Below the pieces are notes generated by a model that worked only from the letters and a program-made list of their open reading frames with translations, ran no database searches and had not been told where the DNA came from. Shown here piece by piece: positions 1 to 7,925 of a stretch of DNA of 64,000 nucleotides. How positions within the stretch are numbered: position 1 is the stretch's first letter; each line of letters begins with the position of its first letter. The DNA is from Haloarchaeobius salinus (lineage in GTDB: Archaea; Halobacteriota; Halobacteria; Halobacteriales; Natrialbaceae). The stretch is from contig NZ_JANHAU010000002.1 of assembly GCF_024464185.1 (NCBI RefSeq), positions 1,054,001-1,118,000 on the forward strand, written 5' to 3'. The position numbers were made by a program, and so were the translations under genes.

Positions 1-548
1 CGGGGATGCTCCGCACGCTGTACAACAACGACGAGCGGTTCATCAGCGAGTACTGGAACGAGTACTCCGACCCGGACGCCGACCGCTGGGTGTACTTCCC
101 CGAGGACGGCGCAAAACTCGACGAGGACGGCTACATCACCGTGCTCGGTCGCGTCGACGACGTGCTCAACGTCTCCGGCCACCGGCTCGGGACGATGGAG
201 ATCGAGAGCGCCATCGTCGGCGTCCCGGGTGTCGCCGAGGCCGCCGTCGTCGGTGGCCACCACGACGTGAAGGGCGAGGCCGTCTACGCCTACGTCATCA
301 CCGAGGACGGCTCCGAACCCGGCGAGGAGCTGCGCGGGAAGATAATCGAGGGTGTCGAGGACGCCATCGGTCCCATCGCACGGCCGGAAGCGGTCATCTT
401 CACGCCCGAACTGCCGAAGACCCGCTCCGGGAAGATCATGCGCCGACTGCTCGAGGACATCGCGAACGGCGAGGAGCTCGGCGACACCTCCACGCTGCGC
501 AACCCCGAGGTCGTCGAGGACATCGCCTCGCGCGTCGGCGGGGACTAG
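1..548 (+). CDS. acs: Acetyl-CoA synthetase, C-terminal part (5' end outside window)
   Basis: This is the C-terminal ~180 residues of an AMP-forming acyl-CoA ligase, which activates acetate to acetyl-CoA through an acetyl-AMP intermediate. The reading frame is open from the window edge, so the start is missing. Visible signatures of the acetyl-CoA synthetase type are YFPEDGA and [11 protein letters not shown], the hinge region [21 protein letters not shown], and the A10 motif [11 protein letters not shown] near the end, whose lysine is the catalytic residue that is acetylated in regulated homologues. The length after the hinge matches full Acs proteins, so the 3' end is intact. The substrate could be another short acyl group such as propionate, but the match to the acetate-specific consensus is close. 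Confidence 0.9.
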   Translation, partial: GMLRTLYNNDERFISEYWNEYSDPDADRWVYFPEDGAKLDEDGYITVLGRVDDVLNVSGHRLGTMEIESAIVGVPGVAEAAVVGGHHDVKGEAVYAYVITEDGSEPGEELRGKIIEGVEDAIGPIARPEAVIFTPELPKTRSGKIMRRLLEDIANGEELGDTSTLRNPEVVEDIASRVGGD

Positions 549-832
549 TTCCCGTCGACTGCATCGTCGTCGAACCGCGAGACGAACCGCACCGCGAGCA
601 GCAGCACGCCGAGGCCCACGCCGACCATCACGACGCCGTAGACGGCGAAGTTCAGCGGCGTCACCGCGAACTCGAGGCCCGCGATGCTCGCCTCCTGGAT
701 GTCCCGGCCGGACTCGACGGGCAGCAGCACGCCGACGGCAGCACCGAAGACGCCCGCGAGTGCGACGACGGCGAGGTAGATACCGACGACGATGCGTCTG
801 CCCCGGAACCGGTCGCTGACGGTCTCTGTCAC
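545..832 (-). CDS. Small two-helix membrane protein, haloarchaeal, unknown function
   Basis: A 95-residue protein with two hydrophobic segments (about residues 15-37 and 60-82) separated by a short polar loop containing [10 protein letters not shown], and an acidic C-terminus. The start is GTG (cac at 830-832 on the + strand). Its last bases overlap the stop region of the convergent acetyl-CoA synthetase gene. I do not recognise a catalytic motif. It resembles small uncharacterised haloarchaeal membrane proteins found near oxidase genes, but the function is unknown. Confidence 0.6.
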   Translation of the reverse strand: MTETVSDRFRGRRIVVGIYLAVVALAGVFGAAVGVLLPVESGRDIQEASIAGLEFAVTPLNFAVYGVVMVGVGLGVLLLAVRFVSRFDDDAVDGN

Positions 833-892
833 GTTCGAGACTGGGGACCGGCCAACGATTAGCCTTTCCCTCTGTGCTCCATAGGGCGGGAT

Positions 893-979
893 ATGAGCGA
901 GAAGGAACTGATCGGTCTCGTCCTCGGCAGCATCGTCGTGCTCATGTTCGTCACCGGCTTCGTGCTCGTCCTGAGCTGA
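893..979 (+). CDS. Tiny single-span membrane protein (28 aa)
   Basis: An open frame of 28 codons starting MSEKELIG, followed by about 19 hydrophobic residues and ending at TGA. It has the form of a one-helix membrane peptide with a charged N-terminus and no loop. It lies between the divergent 95-aa membrane protein and the convergent oxidase subunit I gene, where many haloarchaea carry very short oxidase-associated subunits. A role as an accessory subunit of the terminal oxidase is inferred from position only. Confidence 0.5.
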   Translation: MSEKELIGLVLGSIVVLMFVTGFVLVLS

Positions 980-1021
980 CGCTGGCCGTTCCGGCAGTCG
1001 ACGGAGAAGAACCGAACCGCG

Positions 1022-2854
1022 TTACGCGTCTGCGTCCGCGTCCTCGGGTTCGCCGCCGTCGGTGAGCGCGGTCTCGAGGCGGTTCTCGAACCAGTCCCAC
1101 TCGCGGGAGTCGACGCCGTCCTCCTCGAGGTTCCACGGGTCGGGACCGACGCGCGGGCCCTCCAGGTAGGACTGGACCATGTTCCAGAGCCAGATGATCT
1201 GGCCGACCAGCAGGATGAACGCGCCGACGGTCGCCAGCACGTGCATCGTCTGGATGAGGTCGATGGGGCCGACCGTGATGAGGTTGTACGTCGCGTAGCG
1301 ACGCGGCATCCCGGCGTAGCCCATCAGGATCATCGCGAAGAACGTCAGGTTGGTCCCGACCATCGTGAGCCAGAAGTGGGCCTTGGCGAGCGTGACCTGG
1401 TACATCCGCCCGGTGACGAGCGGGAACCAGTAGTAGACGCCCGCGAAGACGGCGAACGCGATGGCGCCCATGATGACGTAGTGGAAGTGGCCGACGACGT
1501 AGTACGTGTCGTGGAGCAGGAAGTCGACGGGGATGGAGGCGAGGAAGACGCCCGTCACGCCGCCGATGATGAAGTTGGCGACGAAGCCGATGCAGTACAG
1601 CATCGGCGTCGTCAGGCGGATCTTCCCGTTCCACATCGTCGTGATCCAGTTGAACGTCTTCACCGCACTCGGGATCGCGATGGCCAGCGAGACCGCCATG
1701 AACGAGGCGCGGATGCGCGGGTCGATGCCCGTCGAGAACATGTGGTGCGCCCAGACACCGAAGGAGAGCACACCGATGGCGAGCGTGGAGTAGACGACGA
1801 ACTTGAAGCCGAACAGCTTCCGGCCCGCAAAGCGCGGGAGCACGTAGCTGATGATGCCCATCGGGGGCAGGACGAGGATGTACACCTCCGGGTGGCCGAA
1901 GAACCAGAACAGGTGCTGGTAGAGGATGGTGCCACCGCCGTCGGTGGTGAAGAACGTCGTCGCGAAGTTCCGATCGAGCAGCAGCATCACCAGCGCGCTC
2001 CCCAGCAGCGGGAACGAGAACAGGATGAGCGCGGACTGGGTGAGGATGGTCCACGAGAAGATGTCGAGCTTGTCCCAGCCGACCTCGGGACCGCGCTCCG
2101 AGAAGATGGTCGCGATGAAGTTGATCGCACCCATCGTCGCCGAGACACCGGTCAGGTGCAGGCCGAGCAGCATCAGGTCCGTTCCGGCGTTGAGCTGGGC
2201 GATGCTCGATGCGGCACCACCCGTCGCGGTCTGCTCGACGGACTGCGGCGGGTACATCGTCCAGGAGGCCATCGACGGCGCGACGCTCTCGACGAACGGC
2301 GCGATGAAGAAGCCGGCCCAGATGAGCACCGCGCCCGGCGGGAGCATCCAGAACGCGATGGCGTTGATGCGCGGGAACGCCATGTCGTCCGCGTCGATGA
2401 GCAGCGGGACGAGGTAGTTGGAGAAGGCGGCGAGGATGGGTGTCCCGAACAGGAACAGCATCGTGATGCCGTGACTCGTGAGAAGACCGTTGTAGAGGTT
2501 CTGCCCGCTGCTGACCCCCATCGCGCCTGCGAGCGCCTGGGTCACGTCGATGCCGGGCGTGATGAGCTCGGCCCGCATGATGATGACGGCGATGCCGCCC
2601 CACGCGAACGCGAGGATGGCGTAGACGCCGTAGAGGATGCCGATGTCCTTGTGGTCGACGGTGGTGAGCCACCGGAATATCCCGGCCGGTTTCTCAGCGT
2701 GTCCGTACCCGCCCTCCTGGCTGACGATGCCGGAGCCGCCACCCGCGAGCGGCGTGTAGGTGCGCCAGTCCGCGGCACGTGCCAGGAACAGCACGACCCC
2801 GAACAGGAACACAGCCATGAGGGCTGTCAGCACTATCTGTCCGCTAATGTCCAT
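1022..2854 (-). CDS. coxA: Haem-copper terminal oxidase, subunit I
   Basis: This 610-residue protein is the catalytic core of a proton-pumping terminal oxidase that reduces O2 to water in the cytoplasmic membrane. About twelve or more membrane spans are visible. Family ligands are in place: the low-spin haem histidine in TSHG (about H128), the CuB/crosslink motif HPEVY (H321 and Y325), the CuB pair HH at 370-371, and GHFHYV (H456 and H458) for the high-spin and low-spin haems. The Tyr in HPEVY places it in the A type. The start at MDISGQ gives a short leader; a TATA-like element (CTTTAGG on the minus strand, 2876-2882) about 25 bases upstream suggests a leaderless transcript. Subunit II is not in the window. 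Two small oxidase-cluster membrane genes lie immediately upstream on the same strand. Confidence 0.93.
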   Translation of the reverse strand: MDISGQIVLTALMAVFLFGVVLFLARAADWRTYTPLAGGGSGIVSQEGGYGHAEKPAGIFRWLTTVDHKDIGILYGVYAILAFAWGGIAVIIMRAELITPGIDVTQALAGAMGVSSGQNLYNGLLTSHGITMLFLFGTPILAAFSNYLVPLLIDADDMAFPRINAIAFWMLPPGAVLIWAGFFIAPFVESVAPSMASWTMYPPQSVEQTATGGAASSIAQLNAGTDLMLLGLHLTGVSATMGAINFIATIFSERGPEVGWDKLDIFSWTILTQSALILFSFPLLGSALVMLLLDRNFATTFFTTDGGGTILYQHLFWFFGHPEVYILVLPPMGIISYVLPRFAGRKLFGFKFVVYSTLAIGVLSFGVWAHHMFSTGIDPRIRASFMAVSLAIAIPSAVKTFNWITTMWNGKIRLTTPMLYCIGFVANFIIGGVTGVFLASIPVDFLLHDTYYVVGHFHYVIMGAIAFAVFAGVYYWFPLVTGRMYQVTLAKAHFWLTMVGTNLTFFAMILMGYAGMPRRYATYNLITVGPIDLIQTMHVLATVGAFILLVGQIIWLWNMVQSYLEGPRVGPDPWNLEEDGVDSREWDWFENRLETALTDGGEPEDADADA

Positions 2855-2895
2855 GTGGGTCCCTCAGGATTACTCCCTAAAGAAACGTTCGGGAT

Positions 2896-2917
2896 GAAGT
2901 TTATACGGTGAAACTTC
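2896..2917. promoter_or_regulatory. Perfect 7-bp inverted repeat upstream of coxA
   Basis: GAAGTTT (2896-2902) and AAACTTC (2911-2917) form a perfect 7-bp inverted repeat with an 8-base spacer, 42-63 bases upstream of the coxA start. The left arm overlaps a TATAAAC element read on the minus strand. The position just upstream of the likely core promoter fits an operator, but the regulator is unknown. A second, shorter repeat GTGTG/CACAC lies at 2920-2934. Confidence 0.45.
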
Positions 2918-2985
2918 GGGTGTGGGAATCACACGCAAGAACGGCGACGAAGGAGCGAGACGAACCAGCCCGGAGGCGACGACGA

Positions 2986-3477
2986 CTACGCCTCGTCGTT
3001 CCCGTCTGCCTCGTCAGTCTCGTCCGCCGCGTCGGCTGTCTCGGGGTCGGCGTCCTCGTCACCGTCCGGGGTGGTGTCCTCGTCGACGGTCTCGGTCTCC
3101 GCCACTGCCTCGGCCTCTGCTTCCGCTTCGGCGGTCTCGGTTTCCGCCACTGCCTCGGTCTCCGCTTCGGCATCGGCGGTCTCGGCTTCCGCCGCTGCCT
3201 CGGCCTCTGCCTCCGCTTCGGCGGCCTCGCGGGCCTCCGTCTCGTTGGCGTCACCCTCGATGGCGACCGCGGAGAAGTACGTCAGGATCGCCAGCAGCCC
3301 GAAGGGGACGAGGATGAGTCCGATCTGGAGCAGCGAGTACGTCGAGTCCCAGCCGAAGGGGCCGTACACCATCGGCAGGAACAGCACGAAGAAGAACGCC
3401 ATGATGAACAGCGGGATCATGTTCACCGTCAGGTCGAGGAACGTGTCCTTGTCGAATATCGTCCGGTCTTGCTCCAT
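2986..3477 (-). CDS. Oxidase-cluster membrane protein with acidic repeat tail (DUF6684-like)
   Basis: The chosen start (MEQDRTIFDKDTFLDL) gives 163 residues; an in-frame ATG at 3507 would add ten residues that look like untranslated leader. The N-terminal ~75 residues hold two transmembrane helices and resemble the small haloarchaeal protein that commonly sits beside coxA. The C-terminal ~85 residues are almost entirely Ala, Glu, Asp and Thr, built partly from a 15-residue unit that is encoded by three imperfect 45-bp tandem copies (3095-3229). A cytoplasmic acidic tail on an oxidase accessory subunit is likely; the molecular role is unknown. It lies 131 bases upstream of coxA on the same strand. 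Confidence 0.72.
   Translation of the reverse strand: MEQDRTIFDKDTFLDLTVNMIPLFIMAFFFVLFLPMVYGPFGWDSTYSLLQIGLILVPFGLLAILTYFSAVAIEGDANETEAREAAEAEAEAEAAAEAETADAEAETEAVAETETAEAEAEAEAVAETETVDEDTTPDGDEDADPETADAADETDEADGNDEA
3095..3229. repeat. Three 45-bp imperfect tandem repeats inside a coding region
   Basis: Copies run 3095-3139, 3140-3184 and 3185-3229 with no spacer. Each begins g(t/c)(c/t)tccgcc and ends with tctcg or cctcg. They encode a 15-residue Ala/Glu/Thr unit in the acidic tail of the oxidase-cluster protein on the minus strand. The length is a multiple of three, so copy-number change would keep the frame. Confidence 0.8.
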
Positions 3478-3573
3478 CGTTGCCGGAGGCTTCGGACGGG
3501 CGACCAAATAGGTTGTCGTTTCCGGACCGCGGGGGAGCCGGGGCCGCGGTCGCTGTCGACGGGTAGCGCGTGG

Positions 3574-3990
3574 TCAGCGGGCGTGTGCCGGCTGGATCTC
3601 CAGCCGGAGACGACCGTACAGTGCGAGCAGGAGGCCGAGGACGCCCGCGACGGCGATGGAGACGCCGCGGTAGGCGACACCGTTCGGGACCGCGATGACG
3701 TCCCCGTTCTGCATGATGCCGCCGCCGTTGCCCACGAACAGCCCTCCTCCGACGACGACGGAGACGAACGCGAGCCCGGCGAGGGTGGGCCAGGGCTGGT
3801 CGACGTAGCCGGTCTCGGTGACGATGCCGGCGATGCCGCCCGCGAAGAGCAGGATGCCGAACACGGACAGGGGGAGCACGGCGAACAGTACGCCCACCTC
3901 GGAGATCGCCAGGCCGAACGCGATGAGCATCGGCCAGACGCTCGCCTTCGGACGGGGTGGGGTCGCGGTCTCCGATGACTCGTCTGCCAT
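3574..3990 (-). CDS. Cox-cluster membrane protein (DUF7541-like)
   Basis: A 138-residue protein with four hydrophobic segments (about residues 18-40, 46-66, 72-95 and 108-128), beginning MADESSETATPPRPK. It matches in size and layout the small membrane protein annotated as a cox cluster protein in haloarchaea. It is the first gene of the minus-strand block leading to coxA, 96 bases upstream of the acidic-tail protein. No catalytic or metal-binding residues are apparent. A role in oxidase assembly or stability is inferred from conserved linkage only. Confidence 0.68.
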   Translation of the reverse strand: MADESSETATPPRPKASVWPMLIAFGLAISEVGVLFAVLPLSVFGILLFAGGIAGIVTETGYVDQPWPTLAGLAFVSVVVGGGLFVGNGGGIMQNGDVIAVPNGVAYRGVSIAVAGVLGLLLALYGRLRLEIQPAHAR

Positions 3991-4100
3991 GTGCGCGGCT
4001 AGGGAATCGAGCTATAAACACGTCACGAAGCGTGCCGGCCGGGTGCTCGACCACGACCGCTCTCGGCGGTCGTGCGCGGGTTGACCCATTAACCACGACA

Positions 4101-4107
4101 TATTAAA
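4101..4107 (+). promoter_or_regulatory. TATA box of thiolase gene, leaderless
   Basis: TATTAAA lies 25-31 bases upstream of the ATG at 4132, the spacing expected when transcription starts at the initiation codon. No Shine-Dalgarno sequence is visible. This supports ATG 4132 over the GTG at 4114. Confidence 0.65.
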
Positions 4108-4131
4108 CCGTGTGTGGACAATCTCTCCCTG

Positions 4132-5298
4132 ATGACCGACGTACGAATCGCCGGTGTCGGGCTGACCAAGTTCGGTGCGTCACCGGAACGGACCGGTCGC
4201 GACCTCTTCGCGGAGGCCGGACTGGACGCACTCGACGACGCCGGTGTCGACCAGGACGACGTCGAGGCGTTGTTCTACGGGAACTTCATGGGCGAACTCG
4301 CCGAACACCAGGGCCACCAGGGCCCGCTGATGGCCGAGGCCGTCGGCGTCGACGCGCCCGCGACCCGATACGAGGCGGCGTGTGCCTCCTCCGGGGTGGC
4401 GGTGGCGGAGGCGGTGAAGAACATCCGCAACGGCGAGCGGGACGTGGTGCTCGTCGGCGGCGCGGAGCGGATGACCAACCTGGGGACCGCGGGCGCGACG
4501 GAGGCGCTCGCCATCGCGGCCGACGACCTCTGGGAGGTCAAGGCCGGGATGACGTTCCCCGGCGCGTACGCGCTGATGGCGAACGCCTACTTCAGCGAGT
4601 ACGGCGGCGACCGCGAGGACCTCGCCGCCATCGCGGTGAAGAACCACGAGAACGCCGTCCCGAACGAGAAGGCACAGTACCAGCGCGAGATCAGTATCGA
4701 GGACGTCGTCGAGGCCCCGATGGTCGCGGAACCGCTCGGGCTGTACGACTCCTGTCCCATCTCCGACGGCGCGAGCGCGCTCGTGCTCACGTCGGAGGCG
4801 TACGCGGAGGAGCACGACCTCGACGCGTCCGTGGCCGTGACGGGGACGGGCCAGGGCGGCGACCTGATGGCGCTGCACGACCGCGACTTCCTCGCGCGCT
4901 CGCCGGCGGCCGACGAGGCGGCCACGGAGGCGTACGCGGACGCCGGTATCTCCGCAGACGACGTGGAGGTCGCGGAGGTCCACGACTGCTTCACCATCGC
5001 GGAGGTGCTCGCGATGGAGTCGCTCGGCCTGTTCGAGGTCGGCGAGGGCATCTCGGCGGCCCGGGACGGGAAGACGACCCGCGAGGGCGAGCTGCCGGTG
5101 AACCTCTCCGGCGGCCTGAAGGCGAAGGGCCACCCGGTCGGCGCGACCGGCGCGTCCCAGCTCGCGGAGATGGCCTCGCTGCTCCGGGGCGACCACCCCA
5201 ACAGCGAGTACGTCGAGGGAGCGACGACCGGCGTCACCCACAACGCGGGTGGCACGGTCGCGAGTGCCGTCGTCCACGTGCTGGAGGTGGTCGCATGA
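4132..5298 (+). CDS. Thiolase (acetyl-CoA acetyltransferase family)
   Basis: A 388-residue thiolase-fold enzyme of the SCP2/archaeal acetoacetyl-CoA thiolase type. These enzymes condense two acetyl-CoA to acetoacetyl-CoA (first step of mevalonate synthesis) or cleave 3-ketoacyl-CoA. Catalytic residues are visible: nucleophilic Cys in YEAACASSG (about C84), His/Cys in VHDCF (H284) and the general-base His in KGHPVGATG (H334). The start ATG 4132 is supported by the TATA element. It is followed by a DUF35/OB-fold protein; in archaea such thiolases act with a DUF35 partner, often bridging to HMG-CoA synthase. The exact chain-length preference cannot be read from sequence. Confidence 0.88.
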   Translation: MTDVRIAGVGLTKFGASPERTGRDLFAEAGLDALDDAGVDQDDVEALFYGNFMGELAEHQGHQGPLMAEAVGVDAPATRYEAACASSGVAVAEAVKNIRNGERDVVLVGGAERMTNLGTAGATEALAIAADDLWEVKAGMTFPGAYALMANAYFSEYGGDREDLAAIAVKNHENAVPNEKAQYQREISIEDVVEAPMVAEPLGLYDSCPISDGASALVLTSEAYAEEHDLDASVAVTGTGQGGDLMALHDRDFLARSPAADEAATEAYADAGISADDVEVAEVHDCFTIAEVLAMESLGLFEVGEGISAARDGKTTREGELPVNLSGGLKAKGHPVGATGASQLAEMASLLRGDHPNSEYVEGATTGVTHNAGGTVASAVVHVLEVVA

Positions 5299-5344
5299 AC
5301 GGAGTGAATGCGAGTTCGTCAGAGCTTGCTCTGGAGGTGAGACG

Positions 5345-5731
5345 ATGAGCGACGACGAGACCTACGACGCGGGCTACGACGACTGGCTCGACGCCGTCGA
5401 GGACGGCGAGGCGTACTACCTCGAAGGCCCGGACGGCGACGGCTGGCTGCCGCCGCGGCGGGTCGACCCCGCGACGGGCTCGCGCGAGCTGACCGAGAAG
5501 CAACTGCCGGAGACGGGCGAGGTGGAGACGTTCACCGTCGTGCACGTGCCGACGCCCGCCTTCGAGAAGGATGCACCGTTCGCGACGGCCATCGCACGGT
5601 TCGGGCCGGCTCGCATCACCGGCATCGTCGAGGCCGACCCGGACGACGTGTCGGTCGGGATGGACGTCGCTGTGGGCGTGATGGAGACGGAGACGACCGG
5701 CGACCGTGCGGTCGTCTTCAGACCGAAGTAG
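5345..5731 (+). CDS. OB-fold DUF35 (ChsH2-type) partner of thiolase, zinc ligands lost
   Basis: A 128-residue protein (start MSDDETYDAGYDDWLDA) encoded 46 bases after the thiolase. The layout is that of DUF35 proteins: a short N-terminal helix, a rubredoxin-like zinc ribbon, then a C-terminal OB fold (about residues 55-128). Family members form scaffolds that hold thiolases and channel acetoacetyl-CoA. In this copy the ribbon segment reads YYLEGPDGDGWLPPRRVD then PATGS, with no Cys at the positions where the family usually has CxxC pairs (typically before PPR and in CPxCGS), so zinc binding is probably lost. The PPR and GS landmarks remain. The partner role with the adjacent thiolase is a firm family-level inference. 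Confidence 0.82.
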   Translation: MSDDETYDAGYDDWLDAVEDGEAYYLEGPDGDGWLPPRRVDPATGSRELTEKQLPETGEVETFTVVHVPTPAFEKDAPFATAIARFGPARITGIVEADPDDVSVGMDVAVGVMETETTGDRAVVFRPK

Positions 5732-5737
5732 GAGCGT

Positions 5738-6820
5738 TCAGTTCTCCGAGCCGGTGTCTTCGACGTCGATCTCGACGGCGTCGTCGGCGTCGCGTTCGCG
5801 CTCGACGGCGACGTCCGGGTCCGGCTCGTGTCCCTCGGCGCGCTCGCGTTCGAGACTCTGTCTGCGCTCTGACGCGAACACCTCGCCGCTGATCTCGGGG
5901 AGGTCGTCCTCGATCGCCTCGACGAACCTGTCGGGATGCTCGTCGTGGGGGAGCAGTCGCGCGTAGTCGATGACGACGAGCTTCGCACCCGTCGCGTCGG
6001 CGAGGTTCCGGCCCTCGGCGAGCGGCGTGATGTCGGACTCGCGGCCCCAGACGAGCGTGACCGGGACGTCCAGTTCGGCGAGCGTGGATTCGAGGTCCGT
6101 CTCGGGGTCGAGGTAGCCGCTGACGAACGACGCCGGCGCGAAGCGGGCACCCGGCTGGTGGGTGGTCTGCCACTGGTAGGACTGCTTCGCGCGGCTGTAG
6201 CCGGTCATGTCGTAGTAGCCGTGGTCGGCGCTGAAGTACTCGAGCGAGGGGTTCGAGGCGATGCCGTTGAAGATGGCCTCGCCGAGCAGCGGCGACCGGA
6301 TGGCCCGCTTGAGCCGCGGCTTCTTCCCGCCGGGCATGGAGGTGTCCGTCGGGCAGACGAGCACGAGCCGCGAGACGTCGGTCCGGCTGGCCGCGGTGGC
6401 GGCGTACGCGCCAGACAGCGAGGCGGCGATGATCTCGGGCTCGTCGGTCACGTCGTCGACGAAGTCCGTCACGAAGTCCTCGTACAGCTCGGCGGTGTAG
6501 TCGATTGGCGGCCGGTCGGAGCGCCCGAAGCCGGGCAGGTCGACCGCGACGACGTGGTACGCCTTCGACAGCGGCTCGAAGATCTCGTGCCACTCCTGGC
6601 TGGAGCCGGCGGCGTTGACGCCGTGGACGAACAGCAGGTCCGGGGCCTCGGGGTCGCCGGCCTCGGTGTAGGCAACGTCCATCCCGCGCCAGCGGTAGGT
6701 CCGCTGCTCGCCCTCGAGTGCGGGTTCGAGTGGCTCGGCGCGTCGCGACAGTAGCTCGTTGGTCGCTGCCACGGCACCGACGGCGATGCCTGCCGACGCG
6801 AGCGCCCTCTTGAGGTTCAT
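5738..6820 (-). CDS. Alpha/beta hydrolase with N-terminal membrane segment
   Basis: A 360-residue alpha/beta-hydrolase. An N-terminal hydrophobic stretch (residues 5-23) may be an uncleaved anchor. The core includes the oxyanion motif LFVHGVNAAGSS, the DLPGFGRSDRP loop, and a nucleophile elbow reading ASLSGAYA, a variant of GxSxG. The acid is likely Asp in GRESDITPL and the base His in LLPHDEHPD. After about residue 310 comes a charged tail rich in Glu, Arg and Asp. Substrate unknown; the cap region resembles haloalkane-dehalogenase/epoxide-hydrolase relatives. It converges with the thiolase/DUF35 pair. Confidence 0.82.
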   Translation of the reverse strand: MNLKRALASAGIAVGAVAATNELLSRRAEPLEPALEGEQRTYRWRGMDVAYTEAGDPEAPDLLFVHGVNAAGSSQEWHEIFEPLSKAYHVVAVDLPGFGRSDRPPIDYTAELYEDFVTDFVDDVTDEPEIIAASLSGAYAATAASRTDVSRLVLVCPTDTSMPGGKKPRLKRAIRSPLLGEAIFNGIASNPSLEYFSADHGYYDMTGYSRAKQSYQWQTTHQPGARFAPASFVSGYLDPETDLESTLAELDVPVTLVWGRESDITPLAEGRNLADATGAKLVVIDYARLLPHDEHPDRFVEAIEDDLPEISGEVFASERRQSLERERAEGHEPDPDVAVERERDADDAVEIDVEDTGSEN

Positions 6821-6926
6821 ACGTGAACTTCGGTGCGCTGTAACTTAATCTTGCCGACAATTGGAATTTTCCGCCGGGCCGCCCGAAGTCGGAGGGTCTT
6901 ACCCGGTGGGAGCCGAACACGGTGAC

Positions 6927-7853
6927 ATGACGACGGTACTCGCCGCCGAGGGTGTCCGGAAGGCCTACGGGGAGACGACCGCGCTCGACGGCGTCTCGCT
7001 GTCGGTCGAGGCGGGCGAGGTGTTCGCCCTCATCGGCCCGAACGGCGCGGGGAAGACGACGCTCGTCCGCTCGCTGACCGGCACGGTGGAGTCGGACGAC
7101 GGCACGGTGGAACTACTCGGCTCGCGCCCGCGCGACGCCGACGAATCACGACTCGGCGTGCTCCCGCAGTCGTTCTCGCCGCCTGGACGGCTCACCGCGC
7201 GGGAGGTCGTCGCCTACTACGGGGGGCTGTACGACGAATCGCGGGACGTGGACGAGGTCATGGCCGAGGTGGGCGTCACCGACGCCGCCGACACCTGGTA
7301 CGAGAACTGCTCGGGCGGCCAGCAGCGCCGGACCTGCCTCGGCGCGACGCTGGTCAACGACCCGGACGTCCTCTTCCTCGACGAGCCGACGACCGGCATC
7401 GACCCCGCCGGCCGGCGCACGCTCTGGGACCGCATCGAGGAGCTCGCCGCGGGCGGGACGACGGTGTTCCTGACCACCCACGACATGAGCGAGGCCGAAC
7501 GGCTGGCCGACCGGGTGGGCCTGCTCGCGGACGGCGACCTCGTCGCTGTCGGGACGCCGGGCGAGCTCGTCCGGGAACACGGCGGCGACCGCCGACTCGC
7601 GGTCACGGTCGACGGTGTCCCGACCGCCGCGGCGGACGCACTCGGCCGCGAGACGCGGATCGACGGCGACCGCGTCGTCGCCGAGGGCGTGGAACCGGGT
7701 GACATCGGCGGCATCGTCGAGGCGCTGGACCGGGCCGGGATCGACTACACCGAGCTGGCGTGGGCGGAGCCGTCGCTTGAGGACGTGTACATGGAACTGG
7801 TCGGGGAGCGCTACGGACCGGACCCGAGGCGACAGGTGCCGGCGACCGACTGA
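6927..7853 (+). CDS. ABC transporter ATP-binding protein (ABC-2 export type)
   Basis: A 308-residue ATPase subunit. The chosen start MTTVLAAEGV removes an upstream in-frame extension that has no coding character. Visible motifs: Walker A GPNGAGKTT (about residues 38-46), signature CSGGQQRR, Walker B VLFLDEPTTGIDPAGR and switch His in TTHDMSEAERLAD. The C-terminal ~90 residues form the extra domain common in drug/antibiotic-type exporters. The permease gene follows after 72 bases on the same strand, so the two probably form one exporter. The substrate is not predictable. Confidence 0.9.
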   Translation: MTTVLAAEGVRKAYGETTALDGVSLSVEAGEVFALIGPNGAGKTTLVRSLTGTVESDDGTVELLGSRPRDADESRLGVLPQSFSPPGRLTAREVVAYYGGLYDESRDVDEVMAEVGVTDAADTWYENCSGGQQRRTCLGATLVNDPDVLFLDEPTTGIDPAGRRTLWDRIEELAAGGTTVFLTTHDMSEAERLADRVGLLADGDLVAVGTPGELVREHGGDRRLAVTVDGVPTAAADALGRETRIDGDRVVAEGVEPGDIGGIVEALDRAGIDYTELAWAEPSLEDVYMELVGERYGPDPRRQVPATD

Positions 7854-7925
7854 GCGGCCGACGGTCGTCCGCGCCTGCGGCCCAAAACCGGTGGGCCTTA
7901 GCGCCCCCGGGACCGAGCCTCGCCC

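Noticed and set aside
3095..3229. CRISPR-like array
   Set aside because: Repeats are contiguous, coding and have no spacers; they are tandem protein repeats.
4114..4131. GTG start for the thiolase
   Set aside because: The TATA box spacing and the conserved N-terminus MTDVRIAGVG fit ATG 4132.
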